Assembly (NCBI GenBank): GCA_025933775.1
Contig: JAICZH010000005.1
Coordinates: forward strand, 1 to 53,450
Source of the DNA: Chitinophagaceae bacterium
Lineage (GTDB): Bacteria > Bacteroidota > Bacteroidia > Chitinophagales > Chitinophagaceae
Reading direction: 5' to 3'
DNA: 53,450 nucleotides
Within the stretch, counting starts at the first letter, position 1, and each line of letters opens with the position of its first letter. Both the position numbers and the translations under genes were made by a program. The notes beneath the pieces were generated by a model that was not told where the DNA came from, did not search any database, and saw only the letters and a program-made list of their open reading frames with translations. Positions 1-10,456 of the stretch are shown piece after piece.

Positions 1-14
1 CTGCCGGCAGGCAG
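1..14. repeat. GC-rich palindromic repeat fragment at the window edge
   Basis: The first ten bases, CTGCCGGCAG, are a perfect palindrome, followed by GCAGG. This GC-rich block stands out from the AT-rich surroundings just upstream of rplA. It may be the end of a longer dispersed palindrome cut by the window edge. Its function is unknown. Confidence 0.35.
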
Positions 15-43
15 GTTGTTATCACTACAAACTTTTTGAAAAA

Positions 44-733
44 ATGATTACTAAAAAAAGAAAAGAAGCCAACGCTAAAGTGGATCAAAATAAAGCTTAT
101 TCACTTAAAGAAGCTTCTTCATTAATAAAAGATATTAATACCACTAAATTTGATAGTTCTGTTGACCTGCATATTCGTCTTGGAGTAGATCCTAAAAAAG
201 CAGACCAGGCAATTCGCGGAACAGTTTCATTGCCGCATGGAACTGGAAAAACAAAAAAAGTGTTGGTGCTTTGCACGCCTGATAAGGAACAAGCAGCAAA
301 AGATGCAGGCGCCGATTTTGTAGGCCTTGAAGAATTTATTAAAAAAATTGAAGAAGGGTGGACTGATGTGGATGTAATAATTGCAACGCCTTCGGTGATG
401 CCAAAGATAGGAAGGCTTGGTAAAGTTTTAGGTCCAAGAAACCTGATGCCCAATCCGAAAACAGGAACCGTTACCAATGATGTAGTTGCCGCAGTGAATG
501 ATGTGAAGGGTGGTAAAATTGCATTCAAAGTTGATAAGGTTGGTATCATTCATGCGTCAATCGGAAGAGTAAGTTTTTCTCCAGATAAAATAGAAGCCAA
601 CAGCCAGGAATTGATTAATGCAATTATTAGATTAAAACCTTCAACAGCCAAAGGAATTTATTTAAAAAGCCTTAGCATGGCAAGCACCATGAGTCCGGGA
701 ATTTCAATAGATGCAAAATCTGTCCAGAATTAA
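44..733 (+). CDS. rplA: 50S ribosomal protein L1
   Basis: L1 binds 23S rRNA at the mobile L1 stalk, which takes part in release of E-site tRNA. In many bacteria it also represses its own operon by binding mRNA. The 229-residue protein has the normal family length and carries the signature around [20 protein letters not shown], the core of the L1 domain, followed by the usual GKIAFKVDK segment. The start is the ATG after an A-rich stretch with no Shine-Dalgarno. It is followed by rplJ, rplL, rpoB and rpoC in the classical bacterial order. rplK would be expected immediately upstream, outside the window. Confidence 0.98.
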   Translation: MITKKRKEANAKVDQNKAYSLKEASSLIKDINTTKFDSSVDLHIRLGVDPKKADQAIRGTVSLPHGTGKTKKVLVLCTPDKEQAAKDAGADFVGLEEFIKKIEEGWTDVDVIIATPSVMPKIGRLGKVLGPRNLMPNPKTGTVTNDVVAAVNDVKGGKIAFKVDKVGIIHASIGRVSFSPDKIEANSQELINAIIRLKPSTAKGIYLKSLSMASTMSPGISIDAKSVQN

Positions 734-744
734 TAAAAAATATT

Positions 745-775
745 TGCTTCAATTGTTATTTACAATTTTAAAGCA
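745..775 (+). promoter_or_regulatory. Hairpin in the rplA-rplJ spacer (possible L10 leader)
   Basis: Seen directly: TGCTT (745-749) and AATTGT (751-756) pair with ACAATT (762-767) and AAGCA (771-775) around a five-base loop. The hairpin ends 14 bases before the rplJ start. L10-L12 complexes bind leader RNA in front of rplJ in other bacteria. That this hairpin is such a target is inference; it does not obviously match the published leader consensus. Confidence 0.35.
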
Positions 776-789
776 GCAAAACAAATTGT

Positions 790-1407
790 ATGAATAAAGA
801 ACAAAAACAGGAAGTGATAAATGCTTTGAAAAATAAATTTTCTCAGTATGCTAATTTTTATATAACAGATACCCAAAACCTAAGCGTAGCGCAGGTTAAC
901 AACCTTCGGCGTTATTGTTTTGATAAGCAGGTAGAAATGAAAGTGGCAAAGAATACACTTATTAAAAAAGCATTGGAAAGTCTGGATAATGATAAATATT
1001 CTGGTGTGTACGATTCATTGCACCAGGTTACTGCTTTAATGTTCAGCGAAAGCCCAAAAGATCCCGCGCTAATCATCAGTAGTTTTCGTAAAGAATCCAA
1101 TAATGAAAAGCCGGTATTGAAAGCAGCATTTTTAAACGGAGATATTTTTGTTGGCGATAATCAATTGGTTGCTCTTACAAAAATTAAAACAAAAAATGAA
1201 TTAATTGGCGAAGTGATCGGTTTACTAATGTCGCCCATTCAACGTGTGATAGGCGCTTTACAAAACAGGCCGGAAACCATTGATGCTACTGCAAATTCAA
1301 AAGCGACAACTTCTGAAACTAAAAGTGAAGGCACTCCTGCAAATGAAATAAAAACCGAACAAAATGCTTCAACCGAAGAAACAAAATCAGAAGAACCAAA
1401 AGCATAA
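790..1407 (+). CDS. rplJ: 50S ribosomal protein L10 with an acidic C-terminal tail
   Basis: L10 forms the base of the ribosomal stalk and carries the L7/L12 dimers that recruit translation factors. The N-terminal 165 or so residues are a normal L10: the rRNA-binding region contains the VAKNTLIKKAL motif, followed by the helix ending GALQNRPETIDA that receives L12. After that comes an unusual tail of about 38 residues made almost only of T, S, E, K, N, A and P. With 205 residues the protein is longer than the usual 165-180. It lies 56 bases after rplA and 126 before rplL. Confidence 0.97.
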   Translation: MNKEQKQEVINALKNKFSQYANFYITDTQNLSVAQVNNLRRYCFDKQVEMKVAKNTLIKKALESLDNDKYSGVYDSLHQVTALMFSESPKDPALIISSFRKESNNEKPVLKAAFLNGDIFVGDNQLVALTKIKTKNELIGEVIGLLMSPIQRVIGALQNRPETIDATANSKATTSETKSEGTPANEIKTEQNASTEETKSEEPKA

Positions 1408-1410
1408 TTC

Positions 1411-1449
1411 ATTAGCACATTAGCATATCAGCTAATTGGCTCATTAGAA
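1411..1449 (+). repeat. CTAATT/CATTAG repeat block after rplJ
   Basis: Immediately after the rplJ stop the sequence repeats variants of CATTAG and GCTAATTGGC. Close relatives lie just after rpoC (10,336-10,383) and at the end of the ABC exporter gene (47,938-47,958). It looks like a dispersed low-complexity repeat that collects at gene 3' ends. No coding function is seen. Confidence 0.45.
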
Positions 1450-1533
1450 TAAAAACAATTTTTTTAAAAACCATCCGCCGGATCAAAAAAATAAAATTGA
1501 AAAGAAGGCGGAAAAAATTAAAACAAAAATAAA

Positions 1534-1911
1534 ATGGCAGACGTAAAAGCATTAGCCGAAAATTTAGTAGGCTTAACAGTAAAAGAAGTTCAGGAATTAG
1601 CTGAATTTTTGAAATCAGAATATGGAATTGAACCCGCAGCAGCAACAGTTGTAGCCAGCGCAGATGCAGGTGGCGGCGCAGCCGCAGCAGCTGAAGAAAA
1701 AACTTCTTTCAATGTAATTCTTAAAGCGCCGGGCGCCAATAAACTTGGCATTGTAAAAATTGTAAAAGAACTTACAGGCCTTGGTTTGAAGGAAGCCAAA
1801 GAGCTTGTTGATGGCGCACCTAAACCAATTAAAGAAGGTGTTGACAAAGCCACTTCAGAAGAAATTAAAAACAAACTTACTGAGGCCGGCGCTGAAGTTG
1901 AAATACAATAA
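1534..1911 (+). CDS. rplL: 50S ribosomal protein L7/L12
   Basis: L7/L12 is the multi-copy stalk protein that binds EF-Tu, EF-G and initiation factors and stimulates their GTPase activity. The 125-residue sequence has the expected parts: an N-terminal dimerisation domain (residues 1-35), an Ala/Gly-rich hinge (about 38-53), and a C-terminal factor-binding domain with [20 protein letters not shown] and a G-x-P-K-x-I-K-E motif. The end, AGAEVEIQ, is close to the family's usual terminus. It follows rplJ and precedes rpoB after a 217-base gap that holds a large hairpin and a candidate promoter. Confidence 0.98.
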   Translation: MADVKALAENLVGLTVKEVQELAEFLKSEYGIEPAAATVVASADAGGGAAAAAEEKTSFNVILKAPGANKLGIVKIVKELTGLGLKEAKELVDGAPKPIKEGVDKATSEEIKNKLTEAGAEVEIQ

Positions 1912-1966
1912 TTTTTCAACAGAATAGGGTTAGAAATTTATCTTTTAAGCCAGATGCATAATTAAT

Positions 1967-2016
1967 TTTAATATAAAATTTTTCCTAAACTTTTTTGGGA
2001 AAAATTTTATATTAAA
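1967..2016 (+). terminator. 19-bp perfect inverted repeat between rplL and rpoB (attenuator, terminator or processing site)
   Basis: Bases 1967-1985 and 1998-2016 are exact reverse complements, with a 12-base loop that contains six T. The base of the stem is AT-only and the tip is TTTTTCC/GGAAAAA. No strong T-run follows, so it is not a textbook intrinsic terminator. In E. coli the same spacer holds a partial terminator and an RNase III site that lower rpoBC expression relative to the ribosomal proteins. A similar role here is inference from position. Confidence 0.6.
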
Positions 2017-2035
2017 TTATTTGAATAAATATGCT

Positions 2036-2043
2036 TACTTTTG
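2036..2043 (+). promoter_or_regulatory. Candidate -7 box of an rpoB promoter
   Basis: TACTTTTG matches the Bacteroidota -7 consensus TAnnTTTG exactly. A well-spaced -33 TTG is missing: the nearest TTG, at 2021-2023, leaves only 12 bases. If used, transcription would begin near 2050, at the first strand of the leader stem that starts at 2048. Confidence 0.4.
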
Positions 2044-2047
2044 CAAT

Positions 2048-2097
2048 CCTTTATTTTTGGATAAGTAGCGAAAATCTTGAAATTATCCTTATAAAGG
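2048..2097 (+). promoter_or_regulatory. Structured rpoB leader (two stacked stems)
   Basis: CCTTTAT (2048-2054) pairs with ATAAAGG (2091-2097). Inside it GGATAA (2059-2064) pairs with TTATCC (2083-2088) around an 18-base loop. The fold ends 31 bases before the rpoB start. A regulatory role in RNA polymerase synthesis is possible but not shown. Confidence 0.45.
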
Positions 2098-2128
2098 CGC
2101 TCTCACTTTAAAATATTTTAACTAAAAT

Positions 2129-5100
2129 ATGGCTTCAACTAAAGTAGCTCCAGATCAAAGAATCAGTTTTGGAAAAATTGAACATTTGGCGGAAACCCCC
2201 GATCTATTAGGGATACAGATACAATCTTTTAAAGATTTTTTCCAGTTAGAAACTACACCCGATAAACGTAATGTGGAAGGACTGTTTCGTGTATTTAAGG
2301 AAAATTTTCCAATTACCGATACACGAAATATTTTCATGCTGGAATTTTTGGATTATTTCGTTGACCCTCCAAGATATACTATTGAAGAATGTATTGAACG
2401 TGGGCTTACGTATGCTGTTCCGCTGAAAGCCAAGCTGCGCCTGAGCTGTAACGACGAAGAGCACGTGGATTTTCAAACCATAGTTCAGGATGTTTTTTTA
2501 GGAAACATCCCTTACATGACGCCACGCGGCACTTTTGTAATTAACGGAGCTGAAAGAGTAGTGGTAAGTCAGTTGCATCGCTCACCTGGCGTATTTTTCG
2601 GACAGTCAGTACACCCAAACGGAACTAAAATTTATTCCGCAAGGGTTATTCCTTTTAAAGGTGCGTGGATGGAATTTGCTACCGACATTAATAATGTAAT
2701 GTACGCTTATATTGATCGTAAGAAAAAATTTCCGGTAACAACTTTATTGCGCTCCATCGGCTATGAAACTGATAAAGATATTTTAGAGCTTTTTGGCATG
2801 GCTGAAGAAATAAAAGCTGATAAAAAAACATTGCATGCTCATATTGGAAAACGTTTGGCAGCAAGAGTTCTGCGCACATGGGTTGAAGATTTTGTAGATG
2901 AAGATACGGGTGAAGTAGTAAGTCTTGAAAGAAATGAAATCGTTTTGGAAAGAGATACTATTCTGGATGATGACAACATTGCAATGATTTTAGAATTAGG
3001 AGTAAAAAGTGTTTTTATTCAGAAAGAAGAAGTGAGCGGCGATTATGCTATTATTTATAACACATTAAATAAAGATACTTCTAATAGTGAGATTGAAGCA
3101 GTGCAACATATTTACCGCCAATTGCGCGGTGCAGATGCGCCCGATGATGAAACAGCACGCGGTATTATTGATAAATTATTTTTCAGTGATAAGCGTTACG
3201 ATTTAGGAGAAGTAGGCCGTTATAAAATTAATCGTAAACTTGGTTTAAATTATCCAATTGAAAAAAAAGTATTAACCAAAGAAGATATTATTGCAATAAT
3301 AAAATATCTCGTTTTACTTACCAATGCAAAAAGTGAAATTGATGATATTGATCATTTAAGCAATCGTCGGGTTCGCACAGTGGGAGAACAGTTGTATGCT
3401 CAGTTTGGCGTTGGGTTAGCACGTATGGCGCGTACCATTCGCGAGCGAATGAATGTAAGAGATAATGAAGTTTTTACTCCTGTTGATTTGATTAATGCAA
3501 GAACATTATCGTCTGTTATCAATTCATTTTTTGGAACGTCCCAGTTATCACAATTTTTAGATCAAACAAATCCTTTAAGTGAAATAACACACAAGCGCCG
3601 TATTTCTGCACTTGGCCCCGGTGGTCTAAGCAGAGAGCGTGCAGGCTTTGAGGTTCGCGACGTTCACTATTCACATTATGGCCGTTTGTGTACAATTGAA
3701 ACTCCTGAAGGGCCAAACATTGGATTGATCTCAACACTTTGTGTTCATGCAAAAATTAATGAAATGGGTTTCATTGAAACGCCTTATCGTAAAGTGCATG
3801 ATGGTCATGTGGACATGAAGAAAGTATATTTTTTAAGTGCAGAAGAAGAAGACACTGCAAAGATTGCACAGGCAAATGCACCGCTTGATGAAAAATCAAA
3901 TTTTTTAAATGACAAAGTAAAATCCCGTGAAACCGGCGATTTTCCTATTCTTGATAAAAACGAAGTAGAGTACATGGATGTGGCGCCTAACCAAATTGTA
4001 GGTTTAAGCGCTTCATTAATTCCTTTCTTAGAACATGATGATGCTAACCGTGCCTTGATGGGTTCAAACATGCAACGGCAGGCTGTTCCATTAATTCTTC
4101 CTCAAGTTCCCATTGTGGGAACAGGCCTTGAAGCTAAAGCTGCAAGAGATGCAAGGATTCAGATTCATGCGGACGGTGATGGTGTGGTGGAATATGTTGA
4201 TGCCAATGAAATTCATGTTCGTTACAACAGGAATCAATCTCAAAAATTAGTAAGCTTTGAAGAAGATCTCGTGGTTTATAAACTTACCAAATTTATAAAA
4301 ACAAATCAAAGCACTTGTATCAATCTTCGCCCTGCGGTAAAAAAAGGACAGACAGTAAAAGCCGGAGATTTCTTAACGGAAGGTTATGCAACAAAAGACG
4401 GCGAACTGGCTCTGGGCCGCAATTTGAAAGTTGCCTTCATGCCATGGAAAGGTTACAATTTTGAAGATGCCATTGTGATAAGTGAAAAAGTTGTAAAAGA
4501 AGATTTATTCACTTCCATACATATTGATGAATTTGAATTGGAAGTGCGTGATACAAAATTAGGCGAAGAAGAATTAACGCCTGATATTCCTAATGTAAGT
4601 GAAGAAGCAACCAAAGATTTGGATCAAAATGGTGTGATAAGAATCGGCGCACAGGTAAAGGAAGGTGATATTCTTATTGGAAAAATTACCCCAAAAGGAG
4701 AAAGCGATCCAACACCGGAAGAGAAATTATTAAGAGCCATTTTTGGTGATAAAGCAGGCGATGCAAAAGATGCTTCTTTAAAAGCGCCAAGTGGTACAGA
4801 AGGTGTGGTGATAGATAAAAAATTATTTCAGCGCGCTAAGAAAGATAAGAATGGTAAAGTAAAAGAAAAAGCTTCGCTTGAAAAGATTGATAAAACTCAT
4901 GAAAAGATTGAAGCGGATATTTTAGAATTGCTTATCAGTAAATTGTTGACTTTATTAAAAGATAAAAACTCAGCAGGCGTAAGTAATAATTTTGGCGAAA
5001 CGCTTATTGGCAAAGGTTCTAAATTCACACAAAAAAATCTTGCGAATATTGATTATCAAAATGTGAACCCATTAGGATGGACTGGTGAAGCGAAAACTGA

Positions 5101-5938
5101 TGATCATATTAATACTTTATTGCACAATTATAATATTAAATACAATGAAGAATTGGGCAGATACAAAAGAGAGAAATTTAATATTTCAATTGGGGATGAA
5201 TTACCTGCAGGCGTATTGAAACTAGCCAAAGTATATCTCGCAGTAAAACGTAAGTTGAAGGTAGGAGATAAGATGGCTGGCCGTCATGGAAATAAAGGTA
5301 TTGTTGCAAAAATTGTTCGCCAGGAAGATATGCCTTTCCTTGAAGATGGAACTCCGGTGGACATTGTATTAAATCCATTGGGTGTGCCGAGCCGTATGAA
5401 TTTGGGACAGATTTATGAAACCGTTCTTGGATGGGCTGGTGAAAAATTAGATAAAAAATATGCAACGCCAATTTTTGACGGCGCATCTGTTTCTGAAATT
5501 GCTGAACAAATAGAAAAAGCAAAATTGCCAACCTTTGGCCACACTTATTTATATGATGGTGAAACCGGCGATCGCTTCGATCAAAAAGCAACAGTAGGTA
5601 TTATTTATGTAATCAAGTTGCACCACATGGTTGATGATAAAATGCATGCACGCTCCATTGGGCCATACAGCTTAATTACCCAACAACCTTTGGGAGGTAA
5701 GGCGCAATTTGGCGGACAGCGTTTTGGTGAAATGGAAGTGTGGGCATTGGAAGCCTATGGCGCATCAAATATTCTCCAGGAATTGCTCACATTAAAATCG
5801 GATGATATTATAGGAAGGGCTAAGACTTATGAAGCGATAGTAAAAGGTGATAATATTCCAAAACCTGGTGTTCCTGAATCCTTCAATGTATTGGTGCATG
5901 AATTGAGAGGTTTGGGATTGGATTTACAATTTGAATAA
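2129..5938 (+). CDS. rpoB: DNA-directed RNA polymerase subunit beta
   Basis: This is the second-largest catalytic subunit of RNA polymerase. At 1269 residues it has the usual Bacteroidota length. The rifampicin-binding cluster lies near residues 466-500 ([16 protein letters not shown], then [13 protein letters not shown]). It keeps the Asp, His and Ser positions that commonly mutate to resistance, so the polymerase looks drug-sensitive. The nucleotide-binding [12 protein letters not shown] motif is near residue 1050, and the C-terminal [15 protein letters not shown] segment that clamps beta-prime is present. The start ATG follows an A/T-rich leader without Shine-Dalgarno. rpoC follows after a 95-base spacer made of two inverted repeat units. 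Confidence 0.99.
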   Translation: MASTKVAPDQRISFGKIEHLAETPDLLGIQIQSFKDFFQLETTPDKRNVEGLFRVFKENFPITDTRNIFMLEFLDYFVDPPRYTIEECIERGLTYAVPLKAKLRLSCNDEEHVDFQTIVQDVFLGNIPYMTPRGTFVINGAERVVVSQLHRSPGVFFGQSVHPNGTKIYSARVIPFKGAWMEFATDINNVMYAYIDRKKKFPVTTLLRSIGYETDKDILELFGMAEEIKADKKTLHAHIGKRLAARVLRTWVEDFVDEDTGEVVSLERNEIVLERDTILDDDNIAMILELGVKSVFIQKEEVSGDYAIIYNTLNKDTSNSEIEAVQHIYRQLRGADAPDDETARGIIDKLFFSDKRYDLGEVGRYKINRKLGLNYPIEKKVLTKEDIIAIIKYLVLLTNAKSEIDDIDHLSNRRVRTVGEQLYAQFGVGLARMARTIRERMNVRDNEVFTPVDLINARTLSSVINSFFGTSQLSQFLDQTNPLSEITHKRRISALGPGGLSRERAGFEVRDVHYSHYGRLCTIETPEGPNIGLISTLCVHAKINEMGFIETPYRKVHDGHVDMKKVYFLSAEEEDTAKIAQANAPLDEKSNFLNDKVKSRETGDFPILDKNEVEYMDVAPNQIVGLSASLIPFLEHDDANRALMGSNMQRQAVPLILPQVPIVGTGLEAKAARDARIQIHADGDGVVEYVDANEIHVRYNRNQSQKLVSFEEDLVVYKLTKFIKTNQSTCINLRPAVKKGQTVKAGDFLTEGYATKDGELALGRNLKVAFMPWKGYNFEDAIVISEKVVKEDLFTSIHIDEFELEVRDTKLGEEELTPDIPNVSEEATKDLDQNGVIRIGAQVKEGDILIGKITPKGESDPTPEEKLLRAIFGDKAGDAKDASLKAPSGTEGVVIDKKLFQRAKKDKNGKVKEKASLEKIDKTHEKIEADILELLISKLLTLLKDKNSAGVSNNFGETLIGKGSKFTQKNLANIDYQNVNPLGWTGEAKTDDHINTLLHNYNIKYNEELGRYKREKFNISIGDELPAGVLKLAKVYLAVKRKLKVGDKMAGRHGNKGIVAKIVRQEDMPFLEDGTPVDIVLNPLGVPSRMNLGQIYETVLGWAGEKLDKKYATPIFDGASVSEIAEQIEKAKLPTFGHTYLYDGETGDRFDQKATVGIIYVIKLHHMVDDKMHARSIGPYSLITQQPLGGKAQFGGQRFGEMEVWALEAYGASNILQELLTLKSDDIIGRAKTYEAIVKGDNIPKPGVPESFNVLVHELRGLGLDLQFE

Positions 5939-6021
5939 ACCCCTTACCCCCTAAAGGGGAATAAAGGAAACATTAATAAATTAAAACAAGAAATTCTAAG
6001 CCCCTTTTAGGGGTTTGGGGT
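5939..6021. repeat. Inverted pair of GC-rich palindromic repeats between rpoB and rpoC
   Basis: Bases 5939-5959 and 6001-6021 are near-perfect reverse complements of each other (about 21 bp each). Each unit is built on CCCC-TAAA-GGGG blocks and could fold on its own as well as with its partner. The first unit starts at the base after the rpoB stop. Related units occur at 14,974-15,006, 20,532-20,550 and 41,479-41,495. This resembles REP/BIME-type elements; no mobile gene is nearby. Confidence 0.6.
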
Positions 6022-6033
6022 AAATTTTAAAAT

Positions 6034-9000
6034 ATGATAAGAAAAGAAAATCGTCCACGTCCAACGTTTTCTCAAATTACAATTGGCCTTACTTCTCCTG
6101 ATTCTATTTTAGAAAAAAGTTATGGCGAAGTATTAAAACCCGAAACAATTAATTATCGCACATACAAGCCCGAAAGAGATGGCTTGTTTTGCGAAAGAAT
6201 TTTTGGCCCGGTAAAAGATTATGAATGCGCCTGCGGCAAATATAAACGCATTCGTTACAAAGGCATCGTATGCGATAGGTGCGGTGTTGAAGTTACCGAA
6301 AAGAAAGTGCGCCGCGAAAGGATGGGTCATATAAAATTAGTGGTGCCGGTTGTTCACATCTGGTATTTTAAATCATTGCCAAATAAGATTGGTTATTTAT
6401 TGGGAATGAGTTCTAAGAAATTAGAAACAATTGTTTATTACGAAAGATTTGTTGTTATACAGCCAGGCGTTCGCGTTGATAAAGGCCAAAATTATGGTGA
6501 CCTTTTAACCGAAGAAGAATACCTGGATATATTGGATACACTTCCAAAAGATAATCAGCATTTACCGGATGAAGACCCGGATAAATTTATTGCAAAAATG
6601 GGCGCCGAAGCTGTTCATGATATGTTGCAAAGAATAGATTTAGATCAATTGTCATTCGATCTTCGTAATGCAGCAGCCAATGAAACTTCACAACAACGTA
6701 AAGCAGATGCATTGAAGCGTTTAAGTGTTGTGGAAAGTTTTCGCGATGCCAATACAAGAATCAATAACCGCCCTGAATGGATGGTGATGCAATACATTCC
6801 GGTTATTCCACCGGAACTGCGCCCGCTTGTACCATTGGATGGTGGCCGTTTTGCATCTTCCGATTTAAATGATTTATATCGTCGGGTTATTATTCGTAAC
6901 AATCGTTTAAAAAGATTATTAGAAATTAAAGCGCCTGAAGTAATTCTTCGCAATGAAAAAAGAATGCTGCAGGAAGCTATTGATTCTTTATTCGATAATT
7001 CACGTAAATCAAATGCTGTAAAAGCAGAAGGCGGCCGTGCATTAAAATCATTGAGTGATGTATTGAAAGGTAAACAAGGACGTTTCCGCCAAAACCTTTT
7101 AGGAAAACGTGTTGATTATTCCGGCCGTTCAGTAATCGTGGTAGGTCCTGAATTAAAAATGCACGAATGTGGTTTGCCAAAAGATATGGCTGCGGAATTA
7201 TTCAAGCCGTTTATCATTCGCAAATTAATTGAAAGAGGTGTTGTAAAAACAGTGAAGAGTGCACGTAAACTGGTTGATAAAAAAGAAGCCATCATTTGGG
7301 ATATTCTTGAAAATATTTTAAAAGGACATCCTGTATTATTGAATCGTGCTCCAACGCTGCATCGCTTGTCAATACAGGCATTTCAGCCGAAGTTAATTGA
7401 AGGCAAAGCTATTCAATTACATCCCTTGGTAACAACAGCATTCAATGCCGATTTTGATGGAGACCAAATGGCGGTGCATGTTCCATTAAGCAATGCAGCT
7501 ATATTGGAAGCGCAAATGCTCATGCTTTCTTCACACAATATTTTAAATCCGCAAAATGGAACGCCCATCACACTTCCTTCTCAGGATATGGTTTTGGGGT
7601 TGTATTATATTACCAAAGGAAAAAAATCTACCAAAGACCAACCGGTAAGAGGTGAAGGAAAATCATTTTATTCAACTGAAGAAGTAATTATTGCATATAA
7701 CGAACAGCAAATAGATTTACATGCAACTATAAAAGTAAAAGCAAATGTTCGCAAAGACGATGGTACACTTCAAAAGAAATTAATTGATACAACAGTGGGC
7801 CGGGTAATCTTTAATCAATATGTGCCCAAAGGCGCAGGATATATAAATGCATTGCTTACTAAAAAAGCTTTGCGTGAAATTATTGGTGATATTATTAAAT
7901 GGACCAACATTCCTGCCACCGCAAAATTTTTAGATGATATAAAGCAACTCGGTTTCCGCATGGCTTTCAAAGGAGGATTATCATTTAATATTAATGACCT
8001 TATTATTCCTGATACAAAGCAGGAAATGATTGATAATGCAAGTGGAGAAGTAGATGAAGTGTGGGATAATTATAATGCCGGACTTATTACAAACAACGAA
8101 AGATACAATGGTATCATAGATATCTGGAGCCGTGTAGATACCAGGCTAACGGAGACGCTTATACGCGAATTGGCAAATGATAAACAAGGTTTCAATTCTG
8201 TTTATATGATGCTCGATTCCGGAGCAAGAGGTTCCAAACAACAAATTAAACAATTAGCAGGCATCAGGGGATTGATGGCAAAGCCGCGTAAGTCAGGTAG
8301 CACCGGAAGTGAAATTATTGAGAACCCTATTCTTTCTAACTTTAAAGATGGATTAAATGTATTGGAATATTTTATTTCAACACACGGCGCCCGCAAAGGA
8401 CTTGCAGATACCGCATTGAAAACTGCTGATGCCGGCTACTTAACCAGAAGACTTGTTGATGTGGCGCAGGATGTAGTAATTAATGATGAAGATTGTGGTA
8501 CTTTAAGAGGTATCGCCACCACAGCATTGAAAGATAACGAAGATATTATTGAGCCTTTATACGATAGAATTTTAGGAAGAACTTCATTACATAATATTTA
8601 TAATCCTGTAACGGATGAATTGATTATTGAAGCAGGCGGCCTCATTACCGAAGATGTCGCTCACAACATTGATGAAGCCGGTGTTGAAGTGGTTGAAATA
8701 CGTTCAGTGCTTACTTGCGAAAGCCGTCGGGGTGTTTGTGTAAAATGTTATGGTAAAAATTTGGCATCTGGTTATACAGCGCAAAAGGGCGATGCTGTTG
8801 GAATTATCGCCGCACAGTCAATCGGTGAACCCGGCACCCAGCTTACGTTACGTACATTTCACGTGGGTGGTGTTGCAGGTTCCGCATCTGTTGAATCTAC
8901 ATTAAATGCTAAATTTGACGGTACTATTCAGTTTGATGGTTTGCGTACAGTTGATGCCATTAATAATACCGGTGAAAAAACAAAAGTTGTTATTGGCCGT

Positions 9001-10326
9001 ACAGGCGAAGTAAGAATCATGGATATAAAAAATGATCGCCTGCTCATTACCAATAATGTTCCTTATGGCGCTACGCTTAATGTAAAAGACGGACAAAAAA
9101 TTACAAGAGGCGATGTAATCTGTTCGTGGGATCCTTTTAATAATGTTATCGTTTCTGAAATTGATGGAAATATAAAATTTGAAAACATTGTTGAAGGCAT
9201 TACTTATCGCGAAGAGGCCGATGAACAAACCGGCCACAGGGAAAAAGTAGTAATTGAAACAAAAGATAAAGCAAGAATTCCTTCTATAACTGTTGAAGGT
9301 AAAAAAGAGTCTAAAACTTATAACCTTCCGGTTGGCTCTCATATTACAATGGATGAAGCCGAAGAAGTAAGAGCCGGACAGGTTATTGTAAAAATACCAA
9401 GAGTGTTAGGTAAGTTGAGAGATATTACAGGAGGTTTACCACGCGTAACAGAATTGTTTGAAGCTAGAAATCCGGGTAATCCTGCAGTTGTTTCAGAAAT
9501 TGATGGAGTTGTTTCTTTTGGAAATATTAAGCGTGGCAACAGAGAAATAATTGTAGAAGCAAAAGATGGCGTTATAAAAAAATATTTAGTTCCACTTACC
9601 CGCCAGATACTCGCTCAGGACGGAGACTTTATAAAAGCTGGTGTTGCCTTATCAGACGGGCAAATTGCTCCTGCTGATATTCTTTCTATCAAAGGACCAT
9701 TTGCAGTTCAGGAATATGTGGTAAATGAAATTCAGGAAGTATATCGTTTGCAAGGTGTAAAAATTAATGATAAACATATTGAAGTTATTGTAAGGCAAAT
9801 GATGCGCAAGGTAACTATTGAAGATGCGGGCGATACTAAATTTCTTGAAGGCGATACGGAAGATCGTTATGATTTTAATGCTGAAAATGATTGGATATTC
9901 GACAAGAAAGTTGTTACAGAATCTGGCGACAGCACCAAAATGCGGCCAGGAAAAATTGTTACGCTTCGCGAAGTGAGAGAAGAAAATTCAATATTGCGCC
10001 GAGCCGATAAAAAAACAGTTGAATACCGCGATGCGCATCCCGCAACATCTTCACCATTGTTGCTTGGTATTACAAAAGCATCGCTTGGTACACAAAGCTG
10101 GATATCTGCAGCATCTTTCCAGGAAACAACCAAAGTATTATCATCTGCGGCTATTCAAGGAAAAACAGATACCATGCTTGGCCTGAAAGAAAATGTAATC
10201 ACGGGTCATCCGATACCTGCAGGAACGGGGTTAAGGGAGTTTGAAAATATGGTAGTAGGCAGCAAAGAAGAATATGAATTGTTGATGACAGCCAAAGAAG
10301 CAATGGCTTTTGATGAAGAAGAATAA
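6034..10326 (+). CDS. rpoC: DNA-directed RNA polymerase subunit beta-prime
   Basis: This is the largest subunit of RNA polymerase and carries the catalytic magnesium. The 1430-residue protein shows the N-terminal zinc-binding cysteines C65, C67, C80 and C83, the catalytic [12 protein letters not shown] loop near residue 475, and the bridge-helix/trigger-loop region ([21 protein letters not shown] near residue 935). A second zinc site lies around [12 protein letters not shown] lineage-typical insertion of beta-barrel repeats lies between about 960 and 1170. It is co-directional with rpoB. The coding region ends in DEEE and is followed by a tandem repeat and a clear terminator. Confidence 0.99.
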   Translation: MIRKENRPRPTFSQITIGLTSPDSILEKSYGEVLKPETINYRTYKPERDGLFCERIFGPVKDYECACGKYKRIRYKGIVCDRCGVEVTEKKVRRERMGHIKLVVPVVHIWYFKSLPNKIGYLLGMSSKKLETIVYYERFVVIQPGVRVDKGQNYGDLLTEEEYLDILDTLPKDNQHLPDEDPDKFIAKMGAEAVHDMLQRIDLDQLSFDLRNAAANETSQQRKADALKRLSVVESFRDANTRINNRPEWMVMQYIPVIPPELRPLVPLDGGRFASSDLNDLYRRVIIRNNRLKRLLEIKAPEVILRNEKRMLQEAIDSLFDNSRKSNAVKAEGGRALKSLSDVLKGKQGRFRQNLLGKRVDYSGRSVIVVGPELKMHECGLPKDMAAELFKPFIIRKLIERGVVKTVKSARKLVDKKEAIIWDILENILKGHPVLLNRAPTLHRLSIQAFQPKLIEGKAIQLHPLVTTAFNADFDGDQMAVHVPLSNAAILEAQMLMLSSHNILNPQNGTPITLPSQDMVLGLYYITKGKKSTKDQPVRGEGKSFYSTEEVIIAYNEQQIDLHATIKVKANVRKDDGTLQKKLIDTTVGRVIFNQYVPKGAGYINALLTKKALREIIGDIIKWTNIPATAKFLDDIKQLGFRMAFKGGLSFNINDLIIPDTKQEMIDNASGEVDEVWDNYNAGLITNNERYNGIIDIWSRVDTRLTETLIRELANDKQGFNSVYMMLDSGARGSKQQIKQLAGIRGLMAKPRKSGSTGSEIIENPILSNFKDGLNVLEYFISTHGARKGLADTALKTADAGYLTRRLVDVAQDVVINDEDCGTLRGIATTALKDNEDIIEPLYDRILGRTSLHNIYNPVTDELIIEAGGLITEDVAHNIDEAGVEVVEIRSVLTCESRRGVCVKCYGKNLASGYTAQKGDAVGIIAAQSIGEPGTQLTLRTFHVGGVAGSASVESTLNAKFDGTIQFDGLRTVDAINNTGEKTKVVIGRTGEVRIMDIKNDRLLITNNVPYGATLNVKDGQKITRGDVICSWDPFNNVIVSEIDGNIKFENIVEGITYREEADEQTGHREKVVIETKDKARIPSITVEGKKESKTYNLPVGSHITMDEAEEVRAGQVIVKIPRVLGKLRDITGGLPRVTELFEARNPGNPAVVSEIDGVVSFGNIKRGNREIIVEAKDGVIKKYLVPLTRQILAQDGDFIKAGVALSDGQIAPADILSIKGPFAVQEYVVNEIQEVYRLQGVKINDKHIEVIVRQMMRKVTIEDAGDTKFLEGDTEDRYDFNAENDWIFDKKVVTESGDSTKMRPGKIVTLREVREENSILRRADKKTVEYRDAHPATSSPLLLGITKASLGTQSWISAASFQETTKVLSSAAIQGKTDTMLGLKENVITGHPIPAGTGLREFENMVVGSKEEYELLMTAKEAMAFDEEE

Positions 10327-10335
10327 ATTTAATTT

Positions 10336-10383
10336 GCTAATTAGCCAATATGCTAATTAGCCAATATGCCAATTAGCCAATAA
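10336..10383 (+). repeat. Three-copy 16-bp tandem repeat after rpoC
   Basis: The unit GCTAATTAGCCAATAT is present exactly at 10,336-10,351 and 10,352-10,367. It is followed by a diverged copy to 10,383. It begins nine bases after the rpoC stop. Related CTAATTGGC blocks follow rplJ and overlap the end of the ABC exporter gene. Confidence 0.75.
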
Positions 10384-10392
10384 ATAAAATTT

Positions 10393-10423
10393 AGGAGTAA
10401 GAAAAAAATCTTGCTCCTTTTTT
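10393..10423 (+). terminator. Intrinsic terminator of the rplA-rpoC operon
   Basis: AGGAGTAAG (10,393-10,401) pairs with CTTGCTCCT (10,410-10,418), with one G-T wobble and an A-rich loop. A run of T follows to 10,423. It lies 67 bases after the rpoC stop. Confidence 0.85.
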
Positions 10424-10440
10424 ATTATAAAATTTTCGTG

Positions 10441-10456
10441 TATGCGTTACCGTTAG
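10441..10456 (+). repeat. Dispersed repeat, copy 1 (TATGCGTTACCGTTAG)
   Basis: These 16 bases recur exactly, on the opposite strand, at 33,930-33,945. The similarity extends upstream through TTTTCGT with one base of slippage. Both copies are intergenic. Confidence 0.6.

Noticed and set aside
3520-3640. Rifampicin resistance in rpoB
   Set aside because: The usual resistance positions (Asp, His, Ser in the cluster) are wild type; the Leu and Thr differences from E. coli are ordinary variation.
10336-10383. Tandem 16-bp units considered as a CRISPR array
   Set aside because: The units are directly adjacent with no unique spacers, and no cas genes are present.
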